From positions 704,797 through 768,796 of the forward strand of contig NZ_VSSO01000002.1 of NCBI RefSeq assembly GCF_008312885.1: DNA of 64,000 bases. The letters run 5' to 3'. Shown here in pieces: positions 39,893-49,026 of this stretch. Within the stretch, counting starts at the first letter, position 1. Every line of letters starts with the position of its first letter. The DNA comes from Lolliginicoccus suaedae. GTDB lineage: Bacteria > Actinomycetota > Actinomycetes > Mycobacteriales > Mycobacteriaceae. The position numbers and the translations under genes were made by a program. The notes under the pieces were generated by a model. It saw only the letters and a list, made by a program, of their open reading frames with translations, did not search any database and was not told the origin of the DNA.

Positions 39893-41116
39893 ATGGCATC
39901 GGCACCAGACCCGCCGCGCGAGCAGCGGCGGGCTGGTGCCGGTCTCGTCGAGCGGTGGTTCCGGTTCACGCGGGCCTACTGGCTGGGCATCGACATCGCC
40001 ATCGCGGCGATCGTCACGCTCGCCGCGCTCGGATCGCAGAGCGGCTTGTTCGCCGGCCCGCACGAGGTGCTTCTCGCCCTGCTGATGACGGTGCCGCTGG
40101 CATGGCGACGGCTGCGACCAGCCTGGTCCGGCTTCCTCATCGCCGCAGCGGCGTACCTGCACCTGCTGGTATTCCAGGACACGACGAGTGCTGGGCTCGG
40201 AGTGCTGTTCGCCGTCTACGGCCTCGCCGCCTACGCGGGCCCCTGGGCGAGCCGGATCGCGTGGCCCCTGGCCGCGCTGGGCGTGGGAATGGCCGCGTAC
40301 CTCAGCGCCATCAGCTTTGATCGCGATCCACGCTCAGCATCGATCAATGTCCTGTCCATCGTCGCGCTGACCACGGTCGTCTACCTGTTCGGCCTGATCC
40401 GTCGCTTCCGGATCAACGAGGTAGCCGGGCTCACCGAGCGGGCCCGGCTGCTCGAGCTCGAGCGGGAGCAGGAGACCAAGCTCGCCGCCATCACCGAGCG
40501 CACCCGCATCGCCCGCGAGATGCACGACATAGTGGCGCACTCGCTGACCGTTGTCATCGCGCAGGCCGACGGCGGGCGCTATGCCGCGCGGGCCAGCCCG
40601 GCAGCCGCGACGGAGGCGCTGGCCCAGATCTCCGCCACGGGCCGCCAGGCGCTCACCGACATGCGGGCGCTGCTGTCGGTCCTGCGCGATGGGTCTCCCC
40701 GGGAGACTGGCAGCACGCCCGCGGCCGGGGAGATCCCCGCGCTCATCGACGACATGCGTCGCAGCGGCCTCGACATCGAGCTTGCCGTCGAGGGCGAGGC
40801 CCGCGACCTGCCCGCCGGGCCCTCGCTCACCGCGTACCGCATCGTGCAGGAATCCCTGACCAATGTGCTCAAGCACGCTGGCCCGCGCGCCCGCGTGACG
40901 GTGGCGATCGAGTGGACGGACACGGCCCTGCGGCTGAGCATCACCGACGACGGAAAGGGCATCGCCGGGATCCTCCCTAGGCCGGACACCGCGGGGCAGG
41001 GCGTGCGCGGGATGCAGGAACGGGCCAGCCTCTACGGCGGCGACGTCACCGCACGGCCGCTCGACGGTGGCGGGTACGTGGTGAATGCACGGTTGCCTCT
41101 CGCTCCCGCCAGCTAG
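39893..41116 (+). CDS. NarL-type sensor histidine kinase
   Basis: A 407-residue kinase with about five N-terminal membrane spans (33-170), then HisKA_3 with H211 in RTRIAREMHDIVAHSLTVVI and HATPase_c (about 310-403) with TDDGKGIAG and GVRGMQERASLYGG. No separate sensor domain, so the signal is probably felt in the membrane. Its likely partner is the LuxR-type regulator at 42193, but the opposite-strand YdcF gene lies between them. Its stop codon overlaps that of the YdcF gene by 3 bp. Confidence 0.9.
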   Translation: MASAPDPPREQRRAGAGLVERWFRFTRAYWLGIDIAIAAIVTLAALGSQSGLFAGPHEVLLALLMTVPLAWRRLRPAWSGFLIAAAAYLHLLVFQDTTSAGLGVLFAVYGLAAYAGPWASRIAWPLAALGVGMAAYLSAISFDRDPRSASINVLSIVALTTVVYLFGLIRRFRINEVAGLTERARLLELEREQETKLAAITERTRIAREMHDIVAHSLTVVIAQADGGRYAARASPAAATEALAQISATGRQALTDMRALLSVLRDGSPRETGSTPAAGEIPALIDDMRRSGLDIELAVEGEARDLPAGPSLTAYRIVQESLTNVLKHAGPRARVTVAIEWTDTALRLSITDDGKGIAGILPRPDTAGQGVRGMQERASLYGGDVTARPLDGGGYVVNARLPLAPAS

Positions 41117-42114
41117 CCCGCAACGACCAAGCCCGCCAGGACGGCGAGCCCCGCGCACCCTGTCAGTACCACCACCGTGATCCGGGCTCGCTCGACGAGG
41201 ATCGCGACGAACTCCCGGAGGAACGCGCTCGGCAGGAAGTACGCGGCGGTGCGCGACCCCACCACATCGGCGTCGAGCCCCACCGCGCGCGCCGTCAGAG
41301 CCGCGCGCAGCGCGTGATAGTTGCTCGTGACCACCACCACTGGTCCGGGAATCGTGTGCGCGGCAAGCAACCGCGAGGAGTAGCGCAGGTTCTCCTCCGT
41401 ATCCCGTGCCTGGTCCTCCACCAGGATGCACGCTTTCGGGATTCCGGCTGCCCGTAGGTATTCCGCCATCGCGGTGCCCTCGGCCCGTGGCTCGTCCGGG
41501 CCTTGCCCGCCGCTAGGCACCAGCATGGGTCGCGCCGTGGCCTCCGATGCCTGCCAGAGCCGGATCGCCCGGTCGAGCCGATGCCGCAGCAGTGGCGGAA
41601 CGCCACCTTCGAGCAATCCCGCGCCCAGCACGACGATCGCTCCCGGTGCCGGACCGCGGACCACTAGCCCGTAGAACACCGCGTAGGCAGCAACCACGAG
41701 GAAAAGAACGGTCAGGTAGATGCCCGCGAGGAACAGGAACACCGCCACGCCAGCAAGGGCCGGTTGGCCCGTCCGCAGCAACTGCAGCGCCACCAGCGGC
41801 AGCACCAGCAGGGCCAGGCCGACGAGGAACGACAGCAGGTTTCCGAGGTTGCGACCCTCCCGCTGCATCATGACCACGCCATTGGCGAGGAGGAAACCCA
41901 CCATCGCGATCGCGAGGAAGGGCAGCAGCAGGAACGCGGCGAACCACACGATCCGTACCCCGGGAACCACCGTCGCCACCAGTTCCACGAGGGCGATGGC
42001 CCCGAACCACACGGTGCCCAGGAGCAGGAAGCCATTGCGAAGGCGCCGATTCTCAGTGCGCCAGCTGCGCCACAGGGCAAGACCGAGCACCAGGGCTATC
42101 ACGAGGCTGAGCAC
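41113..42114 (-). CDS. YdcF/SanA family (DUF218) membrane protein
   Basis: 333 residues with about five membrane spans (1-170) and a DUF218 domain (about 165-305) with AIVVLGAGLLEGGVPPLL, MLVPSGGQGPDEPRAEG, EDQARDTEENLRYS and VTSNYHALRAALTA. The family is linked to envelope integrity in E. coli (SanA, ElyC). The GTG start at 42114 diverges from the LuxR-type regulator. It lies antisense between a kinase and its probable regulator. Confidence 0.87.
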   Translation of the reverse strand: MLSLVIALVLGLALWRSWRTENRRLRNGFLLLGTVWFGAIALVELVATVVPGVRIVWFAAFLLLPFLAIAMVGFLLANGVVMMQREGRNLGNLLSFLVGLALLVLPLVALQLLRTGQPALAGVAVFLFLAGIYLTVLFLVVAAYAVFYGLVVRGPAPGAIVVLGAGLLEGGVPPLLRHRLDRAIRLWQASEATARPMLVPSGGQGPDEPRAEGTAMAEYLRAAGIPKACILVEDQARDTEENLRYSSRLLAAHTIPGPVVVVTSNYHALRAALTARAVGLDADVVGSRTAAYFLPSAFLREFVAILVERARITVVVLTGCAGLAVLAGLVVAG

Positions 42115-42180
42115 GACCCATTAGACCACCCGGATGGCCATCACCCGGTGGCCATCATGCCGATCACGAGCCGGGCCACA

Positions 42181-42186
42181 TAGGGT
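42181..42186 (+). promoter_or_regulatory. Probable -10 of leaderless LuxR-regulator mRNA
   Basis: TAGGGT ends 6 nt before the ATG at 42193, with no ribosome site. Confidence 0.42.
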
Positions 42187-42192
42187 GGGCCC

Positions 42193-42894
42193 ATGGTGGA
42201 GCAGCCGATCAAGGTAGCACTCGTCGACGACCAGCAGCTCGTCCGCGCGGGGTTCCGCATGGTGATCGATTCCCAGCCCGACATGCAGGTGGTGATCGAG
42301 GCCTCCGACGGCAAGCAGGGATTGCGGGAGATCGAGCGCGTCGGCTGCGACATCGTCCTCATGGACGTGCAGATGCCCACGATGAACGGTATCGACGCGA
42401 CCCGCGCAATCACGAGCAGCAGCGCCGAAGCGCCGCGCGTGGTGGTGCTCACGACCTTCGACAACGACGAGTACGTCCTCGGCGCGATCAGTGCCGGAGC
42501 GAGCGGGTTCCTGCTCAAGGACGCCGATCCCGAGCAGCTTCTCGACGCGATCCGCACCGTGCACCGGGGCGATGCCGTCATCGCGCCCCGCGCCACCCGC
42601 AACCTGCTGCGCCACCTCGGTCCCCTGATCGCCCCCGGATCCACTCGCGAGGAAACCTCCGCCCGCGCGCTGCCGAGCGAGCTGACGCCCCGCGAGGTGG
42701 AGGTGCTCGCTGCGATGGCGCGCGGGCTCACCAACGGCGAGATCGCCGAGCAGTTCTTCGTCTCGGAAGCGACCGTGAAGACCCACGTCGGGCGCATCCT
42801 CGCCAAGACCCAGTCCCGCGATCGGGTGCAGGCCGTCATCCTCGCCTACCAGGTGGGCCTCGTCGATCCCGACGACGTGCTGCGCGGCGCCTAG
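42193..42894 (+). CDS. NarL/LuxR-family response regulator
   Basis: 233 residues. The receiver domain (about 6-122) has phosphoacceptor D58 in [13 protein letters not shown] and LLKDADP, and the LuxR HTH (about 163-225) has [18 protein letters not shown] and [17 protein letters not shown]. It most likely takes phosphate from the HisKA_3 kinase encoded at 39893. Its own promoter seems to lie directly before the start. Confidence 0.92.
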   Translation: MVEQPIKVALVDDQQLVRAGFRMVIDSQPDMQVVIEASDGKQGLREIERVGCDIVLMDVQMPTMNGIDATRAITSSSAEAPRVVVLTTFDNDEYVLGAISAGASGFLLKDADPEQLLDAIRTVHRGDAVIAPRATRNLLRHLGPLIAPGSTREETSARALPSELTPREVEVLAAMARGLTNGEIAEQFFVSEATVKTHVGRILAKTQSRDRVQAVILAYQVGLVDPDDVLRGA

Positions 42895-43009
42895 GCCGTT
42901 CCAGGATCGGCGCTGTTGGGTCGTCGGGGGCCGGCGCGGCAGAATGGACACGCACACCATCCGGCCCTCGCCATTGCGCGCGGGGGAAGCAGCCCCAGGA
43001 ATCCAAGCC

Positions 43010-43891
43010 GTGTCCATACCCAAGATCGTGCTGTTCTACGTGTTCGCGCCGTTGCCCGACCCCGAGGCGATCCGCTTGTGGCAGCAATCCCTGTGCCAGT
43101 CCAATGGCCTCACGGGGCGCATCATCATCTCCGGGCATGGCATCAATGCGACCGTGGGCGGCGAGCTCGCGGCCGTCAAGCGGTACGTGCGGGCCACGCG
43201 CGAGTACGCGCCGTTCAAGAAGGCCGACATCAAGTGGTCCGATGGGACAGGCCATGATTTCCCCCGGCTGAGCGTGCGAGTGCGCCCGGAGATCGTCACG
43301 TTCGGCACGCCCGAGGAGATCAAGGTCGATGCGGACGGCGTCATCGGTGGGGGAGCGCGGCTGCGTCCCGAAGAGCTGCACCAGTTGGTCGCCGAGCGTG
43401 ACGACGTGGTGTTCTTCGACGGCCGCAACGAGCTCGAGGCCCGCCTCGGCCGGTTTCGCGGAGCCGTGGTGCCCGATACCTCGACGACCCGTGATTTCCT
43501 CGCCGAGATCGAATCCGGCAAGCTCGATCACCTCAAGGACAAGCCCGTGGTCACGTACTGCACGGGCGGGGTGCGCTGCGAGGTGCTGACCGTCCTCATG
43601 CGCAACCGTGGCTTTTCCGAGGTGTACCAGCTCGATGGCGGCATCGTGCGCTACGGCGAGAAGTACCGCGACGAGGGCCTGTGGGAGGGCGCCCTGTATG
43701 TCTTCGATGGCCGCATGACCACTACCTTCTCCGACGCGGCGCGGGTCATCAGCACGTGCGAGCTGTGTGGCGCGCCCACGACCCGGCTGGAGAACTATCC
43801 CGATCCGCGCGGGCGCGAGCTGACCCTGGTGTGCGAGGCGTGCAGCCCGCGCGAGCAGTCGCTGGAGCGAGCGGCCTCCGATGGCGGCTAG
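43010..43891 (+). CDS. trhO: tRNA uridine-34 hydroxylation protein TrhO (YceA rhodanese)
   Basis: The 293-residue protein starts [19 protein letters not shown], a TrhO N-terminal acylphosphatase-like domain (about 5-95). A rhodanese domain (about 125-230) has active C184 in [20 protein letters not shown], and the C-terminal tail carries Cys pairs (CELC, CEAC) that may bind zinc. TrhO adds oxygen to U34 of tRNA with prephenate-independent chemistry. The GTG 43010 with AGGAA upstream was chosen; an ATG at 42944 adds 22 residues of doubtful coding. Confidence 0.85.
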   Translation: MSIPKIVLFYVFAPLPDPEAIRLWQQSLCQSNGLTGRIIISGHGINATVGGELAAVKRYVRATREYAPFKKADIKWSDGTGHDFPRLSVRVRPEIVTFGTPEEIKVDADGVIGGGARLRPEELHQLVAERDDVVFFDGRNELEARLGRFRGAVVPDTSTTRDFLAEIESGKLDHLKDKPVVTYCTGGVRCEVLTVLMRNRGFSEVYQLDGGIVRYGEKYRDEGLWEGALYVFDGRMTTTFSDAARVISTCELCGAPTTRLENYPDPRGRELTLVCEACSPREQSLERAASDGG

Positions 43892-44801
43892 GACACCGCT
43901 GCCCGCGCGGGATGGCCTCGGCCCAGCGCGGGTGCGCATCGAGCATGGAGCCGACGCGGCAACGATGCTTGACTACCTGATCGAGCGGTTCCCCGGCAGC
44001 GAGGGATTCTGGCAGGCCGAGATGAGCCGCGGGCACGTCGTGGACCAGCACAGCCGCGCAGTGGCAGTGGACAGCCCGTACCGGCCCGGCCGCATCCTGT
44101 ACTACTACCGCCAGCCCGTGCCCGAGCGCCATGTGCCGTTCGACCTGCGCGTGCTCCACCAGGACGAGGCGATCGTGGTGGTGGACAAGCCACACTTCCT
44201 CGCGACGATCCCACGTGGACAACACGTCACCGAGACCGTGCTGGTGCGTGCCCGTCGGCAGCTGGGGCTCGACGACCTGGTGCCCGCGCATCGCCTGGAT
44301 CGCATGACCGCGGGCGTGCTGGTGCTCGTGGCCGACCCGCGCTGGCGCAAGGACTACCAGGAGTTGTTCGCCCAGCGGCAGGTGCGGAAGGTGTATGAGG
44401 CTATCGCTCCGCACGAACCGGCGCTGGCCCTGCCGAACGCCGGGGAGGGCCCGCCGCGCACGGTGCGCAGCCGCATCGTCAAGCAGTCCGGGGTAATGGT
44501 CGCCGAGGAAGTGCCCGGCGAGCCGAACAGCGAGACCCTCGTCGATCTCCTCGAGGTGCGTGGTGGCCTCGCCCGGTACCGGCTGCGGCCCATCACCGGC
44601 AAGACCCACCAGTTGCGCCTGCACATGTCATCGCTCGGGGTGCCGATCCTCGGCGACACCTACTACCCGGTGTACCGGCCCTCGCGCGGCGACGACGACT
44701 TCACCGATCCGCTGCGCCTGCTCGCGCGGTCGCTGGAGTTCACCGACCCGATCACCGGCGCGGAGCGTCGTTTCGACAGCAGGCTCGCGCTCCAGTTCTA
44801 G
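43881..44801 (+). CDS. RluA-family pseudouridine synthase
   Basis: A 306-residue enzyme with the signature HRLDRMTAG (D140 catalytic) and the late [16 protein letters not shown]. It makes pseudouridine in rRNA or tRNA. It overlaps the trhO end by 11 bp, so two RNA-modifying enzymes form one operon. The target base cannot be named from sequence. The N-terminal 90 residues lack a clear S4 domain. Confidence 0.88.
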   Translation: MAARTPLPARDGLGPARVRIEHGADAATMLDYLIERFPGSEGFWQAEMSRGHVVDQHSRAVAVDSPYRPGRILYYYRQPVPERHVPFDLRVLHQDEAIVVVDKPHFLATIPRGQHVTETVLVRARRQLGLDDLVPAHRLDRMTAGVLVLVADPRWRKDYQELFAQRQVRKVYEAIAPHEPALALPNAGEGPPRTVRSRIVKQSGVMVAEEVPGEPNSETLVDLLEVRGGLARYRLRPITGKTHQLRLHMSSLGVPILGDTYYPVYRPSRGDDDFTDPLRLLARSLEFTDPITGAERRFDSRLALQF

Positions 44802-44804
44802 AGT
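44799..44804 (+). promoter_or_regulatory. Probable -10 of leaderless mRNA for HEAIH protein
   Basis: TAGAGT overlaps the end of the pseudouridine synthase gene and ends 7 nt before GTG 44812. Confidence 0.38.
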
Positions 44805-44811
44805 GGGCAGC

Positions 44812-45213
44812 GTGAGCGATACGTTCTGGGGGCGGGTCAGGGCGGCGGCGCGGGGACGTGCCTCGGTGATGCTGGTGACAGTTCTGGCGCTCGGCTGGGC
44901 CCGCGCGTGGGGCGGGCGGCCGCGGTTCGTGCCCGAGCATTGGTACTTCATCGCGCCCGGAATGCGAGGCGGTTTCGCGCGCGGCGGCACCACCGTCGGG
45001 GGAGTGTTCCTGACGGACCGGGAGCCATCGCATCGCGTGATCCGGCACGAGGCGATCCACGCGGACCAGTGGGCGCGGCACGGACTGCTGTTCCCGCTGC
45101 GCTACTGGCGGGAGGAACTGCGGCACCCCATGGCGCGCAACCGCTTCGAGATCGAGGCCGGGCTCGAGGACGGCGGCTACCGGGCGCCTCGCCCCGGTGA
45201 CCGGCGGGCCTAG
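44812..45213 (+). CDS. Small protein with HExxH motif, function unknown
   Basis: 133 residues, with a short hydrophobic stretch (about 18-30, ASVMLVTVLALGWA), then PEHWYFIAPGM, and HEAIHADQW near residue 80, an HExxH motif of zinc peptidases. A possible third ligand Glu lies 30 residues later in RNRFEIEAGLED. Similar short proteins are common in Nocardia and Rhodococcus without known role. The family was not identified. The GTG at 44812 is supported by a leaderless-type -10; an upstream frame inside rluA was rejected. Confidence 0.65.
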   Translation: MSDTFWGRVRAAARGRASVMLVTVLALGWARAWGGRPRFVPEHWYFIAPGMRGGFARGGTTVGGVFLTDREPSHRVIRHEAIHADQWARHGLLFPLRYWREELRHPMARNRFEIEAGLEDGGYRAPRPGDRRA

Positions 45214-45250
45214 CGCGGGCTGCGCCGTCGCGGTGGCGGGTCGTCGTCGC

Positions 45251-45328
45251 GGTCGCAAAAGCACCGGAAACTCGTAAACGCGATAGAAGCGGCCCTGGAT
45301 CGGGAGCGGCTTCTATCGCGTTTGCGAC
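45251..45328 (+). repeat. Palindromic intergenic repeat family 1, copy C
   Basis: Tag AAAAGCACCGGAAA, then arms AAACGCGATAGAAGC (45276-45290) and GCTTCTATCGCGTTT (45309-45323), 15 bp perfect, with further CCC/GGG pairing in the loop. It lies between the convergent HEAIH-protein and TIGR03089 genes. The right edge leads into a 15-bp tandem array. Confidence 0.9.
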
Positions 45329-45364
45329 GGCAGCGTTTGCGGCGGCAGCGTTTGCGACGCCAGC
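45320..45364 (+). repeat. 15-bp tandem repeat, three units
   Basis: Three units of GTTTGCGRCGSCAGC follow directly from the outer arm of palindrome C. The unit begins with the last bases of the palindrome arm (GTTT). A partial GTT follows at 45365. Confidence 0.8.
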
Positions 45365-45374
45365 GTTGTGCCCC

Positions 45375-46082
45375 CTAGCCGAGCCGGTGCGTGGCCTTCT
45401 CGCTCGCGGAGATGCGTCCGAGCGCGGCGGCATCGGCGTTGGCGGCCTGCACCAGCGATGCGCCCACGGCGAGGACAGCCACGAATCCTTCGATGATCGC
45501 CTCGGCGTCGGTCCACGGAAGCGTGGAGACGATGCGCGAGCTGCTATCCCAGCCTTGTTCCTCCGCGAAGGCTTGCGCGCGGGCAAGCACGCTGGTGGCC
45601 ATGATCCCGTCGAGGGCCGGTGCGTCGCTGCTAGGCATGGCCTGGAACTGATCACCATGCCCGGGGACGGTGGTGGCGAAATCGGTGACGCCGACGGGAA
45701 GGCCGGGCAGGCCGCGGCCGAACGGGTCGAGCGAGAGCGCCGCGATCTCCTCGGCATCGTCAGCGTCGGCGAGGGTCTCCGCGGTGGTGAACGCGAGCCT
45801 GGCATCGTCGGCCGCGCCCGCGAGCACCTCGCATCCGGCCCACCAGGTGCCGAGCAGCACTGTGGCGGTCTGCCAGTGCGCGGGCAGCAGCAATGCTACG
45901 CGGTCGCCCTCGGCGAGCCCGAACTCGTCGCGCACCATGTTGCCGGTCTTGGCGGCCCAGTTGGCGGCGGTGGTCCCGGAAAGCTCGATTCGCTCGCCAC
46001 TGGCCTGGTCGTAGTAGGTGATCAGCGGGCGGGCCGCCTGGGCGCGGAGGATCGGGTCGAGCAGGGTGTCGGTCAGGTTCAT
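45375..46082 (-). CDS. TIGR03089 family protein (AMP-ligase-like N-terminal fragment)
   Basis: 235 residues resembling the N-terminal domain of acyl-CoA synthetases: ARPLITYYDQASGERIELSG and EGDRVALLLPAHWQTATVLL. The catalytic AMP-binding loops are missing, as in the whole TIGR03089 family (Rv3268). Function unknown. Its constant place beside lcp1 and rmlD suggests a role in envelope assembly. Confidence 0.85.
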   Translation of the reverse strand: MNLTDTLLDPILRAQAARPLITYYDQASGERIELSGTTAANWAAKTGNMVRDEFGLAEGDRVALLLPAHWQTATVLLGTWWAGCEVLAGAADDARLAFTTAETLADADDAEEIAALSLDPFGRGLPGLPVGVTDFATTVPGHGDQFQAMPSSDAPALDGIMATSVLARAQAFAEEQGWDSSSRIVSTLPWTDAEAIIEGFVAVLAVGASLVQAANADAAALGRISASEKATHRLG

Positions 46083-46134
46083 GGGTCTCCCATCGATCGG
46101 GGGATCAGTCCGCGCAGCGGTTCCCAGCGCGGGA

Positions 46135-47853
46135 TCAGTCCACGCAGGGTGGCCCGGCATGCTCGGCGCTGACCGGGGGCGGGACGTCGCCCTCGGCGAG
46201 CACCACGGCCTCGTCGGGCTCGGGGGATGGTGGCGGCGGGGCGGCGGCTCCGGGGCCATCGTAGCGGGTGGTGAGCACCACCTGGATCTGGTCCTTGCGC
46301 AGTTCGAGGTCCTGCTCCAGCGGTAGCCCGCCCAGGTGATCAGCGATGGCCCGGGCGGCGTCGCTGCCCGTATCGGCGGTGATCACCTTGCTATGCATGG
46401 TGGGCTTGCCCAGCCAGTTGCCTACTTCGCCCTCGATGAATCCGACGCGCGTGAGCTCATCAGCGACCCTCGTGGCGAGGCCTTCGAGGAGGCTGGCATT
46501 GGCGACGTTGACGGTGATGTCGGAGGGGTCGAACCCGAACTCGGGGAGCGGTTCCTCCTCGGGCTCGGCGGCCTCGACGATGACCTCCGCGAATCGTGCC
46601 TGCACCGCGTCCGGATCGACCTCGACGACGCTCTGCGCGCCGTCGCTGCTCCAGGCGTTGGTGGTCACCACCGGAATGGTCTCGAACTGCACGTTGCCGG
46701 CGGCGAGATCCTGGAACTGCTTGGCGAAAGCCAGGATGTCCCAGTTCTCGTCGATGACGACGGAGCGCTGGATGGCGCTGCTCAGGTCGCTGAGCTTGGA
46801 GGGGCTGGTGAGCACATCGGTGCTCAGGACCCGCCGGGAGAGCGAGGCCATGAACACTTGCTGGCGGTGGATCCGGCCGATGTCCATGCCGGGCAGCCCC
46901 TGGCGCTGGCGGACGAAGCTCAAAGCATCCGCGCCATCGAGGACCTGGCGCCCGGCGGGGAAGTCCGCGCCCGAGAGGGGATCGTTGACAGGGTTGTTCA
47001 GGCACACCTCGACGCCGCCGATCGCATCGGTGAGCAGGAGGAATCCAAGCAGCCCGATCTCGGCATAGTGATCGACCGAGATGCCAGTCAGCGCGGCGAC
47101 GGTCTTGATAAGGGCGTCACGGCCCGCCGACGTGGCGATCGGCTCGGCCTCGGCGCGATCCATTCCCTCCTCCTCGACGAGCCGCACGAGCTCCTGGAAG
47201 CGGGTGGAGCCGAAGACGCTGTTGATCTTGACCTTGCGGTCAGCGGGCCAGTCATCGCCGGGCACGTCCTCGGGAACGGTCACGTACGAGTCGCGAGGAA
47301 TGGAGAACGCCGACGCGGACTGGCCATTGTCCGGAACCCGGATCAGCACGATCGTGTCGGTGTTCGTCGAGTCCGCCTCGCCCGCCCGGAGCTTGTCGCG
47401 CTCCTCCTCGGTGAGGGCATTGCCATGCGCATCGGTGCGGCTGTCGGTGCCGACGAGCAGGATGTCGGTGGCACCATCGGCGCCCTGCCCGAGGTCGAGC
47501 CCCGCTGCGGTGGCGAGGCGCGAGGCGAACGCATCGTATTGCTGCCAGGCCACACCGGTGGCGAGGAGCACGATGATCGAGGCGGCCGCGACGAAGGCCC
47601 TTGCCCGGCGCTCGAAGCGGGAGCGCTGCGCCCGTGCGCTGTCCTGCTGGCTCCGGGCCTGGCGCGGCCCGCGTGGCGGTGGCGTCCGGCGGGCCCGGCT
47701 GGCCGGAGACGGGGCATTGCCGCCGCGGGAGCGCGCCCGGTCCGGTCGCGGAGCCCGTGCTCCCGGGCGGCGTCCCGTCCCGCGGGGGCGTCCTGGCTCC
47801 TCCCACTCGGGCACGATGCTGGTCCTTCCTCGGCGCTGCGGGCGATCATTCAT
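46135..47853 (-). CDS. lcp1: LytR-CpsA-Psr family protein, likely Lcp1
   Basis: A 572-residue membrane-anchored protein with a long basic Pro/Arg-rich cytoplasmic tail (1-85), one span (about 87-105), the LCP domain (about 125-330; ILLVGTDSRTDAHG, FSIPRDSYV, INSVFGSTRF, SFVRQRQGLPGMDIGRIHRQ) and a LytR_C domain (about 430-530). LCP enzymes attach glycopolymers to peptidoglycan. The M. tuberculosis orthologue in this position, Lcp1 (Rv3267), links arabinogalactan. It is divergent from rmlD and wbbL, which build the linker. Confidence 0.92.
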   Translation of the reverse strand: MNDRPQRRGRTSIVPEWEEPGRPRGTGRRPGARAPRPDRARSRGGNAPSPASRARRTPPPRGPRQARSQQDSARAQRSRFERRARAFVAAASIIVLLATGVAWQQYDAFASRLATAAGLDLGQGADGATDILLVGTDSRTDAHGNALTEEERDKLRAGEADSTNTDTIVLIRVPDNGQSASAFSIPRDSYVTVPEDVPGDDWPADRKVKINSVFGSTRFQELVRLVEEEGMDRAEAEPIATSAGRDALIKTVAALTGISVDHYAEIGLLGFLLLTDAIGGVEVCLNNPVNDPLSGADFPAGRQVLDGADALSFVRQRQGLPGMDIGRIHRQQVFMASLSRRVLSTDVLTSPSKLSDLSSAIQRSVVIDENWDILAFAKQFQDLAAGNVQFETIPVVTTNAWSSDGAQSVVEVDPDAVQARFAEVIVEAAEPEEEPLPEFGFDPSDITVNVANASLLEGLATRVADELTRVGFIEGEVGNWLGKPTMHSKVITADTGSDAARAIADHLGGLPLEQDLELRKDQIQVVLTTRYDGPGAAAPPPPSPEPDEAVVLAEGDVPPPVSAEHAGPPCVD

Positions 47854-47991
47854 AACAAGTTAGGGCTCTCAGGCTAACGAGGAGTCATCAACTATCGTTG
47901 GCGGCGCTCCGGAGCAGGTGGTGACGTGCAACACTGGATCCATCGAGTAGGCCGAAGCGTGCCGGACCGGCACGACCAGACTGAGGGACGG

Positions 47992-48927
47992 GTGCTGAGC
48001 GTGCGGATCATCGTGATCGGAGCATCGGGACAACTCGGCAAGCAAGTGGCGCGCCTCGCGGCGGGAACGGGCCACGACGTGCTGGGATGGTCCTCCCGCG
48101 ATGTTGATATCACCGACGCTCATGCGGTGGCCGAGGCCATCGAGGCAGCACGCCCCTCCGTGGTCATCAACTGCGCTGCCTACACGGCGGTCGATGCCGC
48201 GGAGACGGACTACCGCGCGGCCGCGGCGGTCAATGTCTCGGGGGCGGGCAACATCGCGGCCGCGTGCACGCGCTCGCGGGCCCACCTGATCCACGTCTCC
48301 ACCGACTACGTGTTCCCTGGTGATGCCAAGGAGCCCTACGAGCCGGGGTCCCGGGTCGGGCCGCGCACCGTGTATGGCCAGACGAAGTACGCGGGGGAGC
48401 TCGCGGTGCATGCGGCCCTGCCCTCGGCGCATATCGTCCGCACGGCCTGGGTGTTCACCGGCACGGGCAGTGATTTCGTGGCCACGATGCTGCGGCTCGA
48501 GCGCGAGCGCGACACCCTCCGCGTGGTCGACGACCAGTGGGGCTCGCCCACGTATGCGGTGGATCTCGCGGCAGGGCTCGTCGAGCTCGCCACCAGTCGG
48601 CGGGCCGGCCCGCTCTCCACTGCTCCCGCCGATGCCGAGCAGTCGGCAGGGCTGGTCCTGCATGCCACCAACTCCGGGATCACCACGTGGTGGGGGCTCG
48701 CCCGCGAGGTCTTCGCCGCGGCCGGCGCCGATCCCGAGCGGGTGCAGCCCTGCTCGACCGCCGAGTTCCCGCGCCCCGCCCGGCGGCCGGCCTATTCGGT
48801 GCTCGGGGGCGAGTCGTGGCGCGCTGCCGGGCTCCGTCCCTTGCGGCCGTGGCGCGACGCGGTCCGCGAGGCCGTGGGCATCGCCATCGCGGATCATCAT
48901 CGGATGATCGTCTCCGAGACCAAGTGA
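47992..48927 (+). CDS. rmlD: dTDP-4-dehydrorhamnose reductase
   Basis: A 311-residue SDR-type reductase that makes dTDP-L-rhamnose, the donor for the arabinogalactan linker. Seen: VIGASGQLGKQVARLA, NCAAYTAVDAAETD, HVSTDYVFPGDA and catalytic YGQTKYAGE. GAGGGACG precedes the GTG at 47992; a GTG at 48001 is also possible. It is followed by wbbL, the rhamnosyltransferase. Confidence 0.93.
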   Translation: MLSVRIIVIGASGQLGKQVARLAAGTGHDVLGWSSRDVDITDAHAVAEAIEAARPSVVINCAAYTAVDAAETDYRAAAAVNVSGAGNIAAACTRSRAHLIHVSTDYVFPGDAKEPYEPGSRVGPRTVYGQTKYAGELAVHAALPSAHIVRTAWVFTGTGSDFVATMLRLERERDTLRVVDDQWGSPTYAVDLAAGLVELATSRRAGPLSTAPADAEQSAGLVLHATNSGITTWWGLAREVFAAAGADPERVQPCSTAEFPRPARRPAYSVLGGESWRAAGLRPLRPWRDAVREAVGIAIADHHRMIVSETK

Positions 48928-49013
48928 TCGAAAACCACGTGAGCCAGGCCCTGTGAGCGTGCTGCCCGCCGGAGCGCCGTAGTGGCGTCGCGCGCGGACC
49001 GGAGGGCGTTGGC

Positions 49014-49019
49014 TACGCT
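49014..49019 (+). promoter_or_regulatory. Probable -10 of leaderless wbbL mRNA
   Basis: TACGCT ends 7 nt before GTG 49027, and favours this start over GTG 48982. Confidence 0.42.
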
Positions 49020-49026
49020 GGCCGAT

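Noticed and set aside
45320..45364. Short tandem repeat considered as a CRISPR array
   Set aside because: The 15-bp units are contiguous with no spacers, and no cas genes are near.
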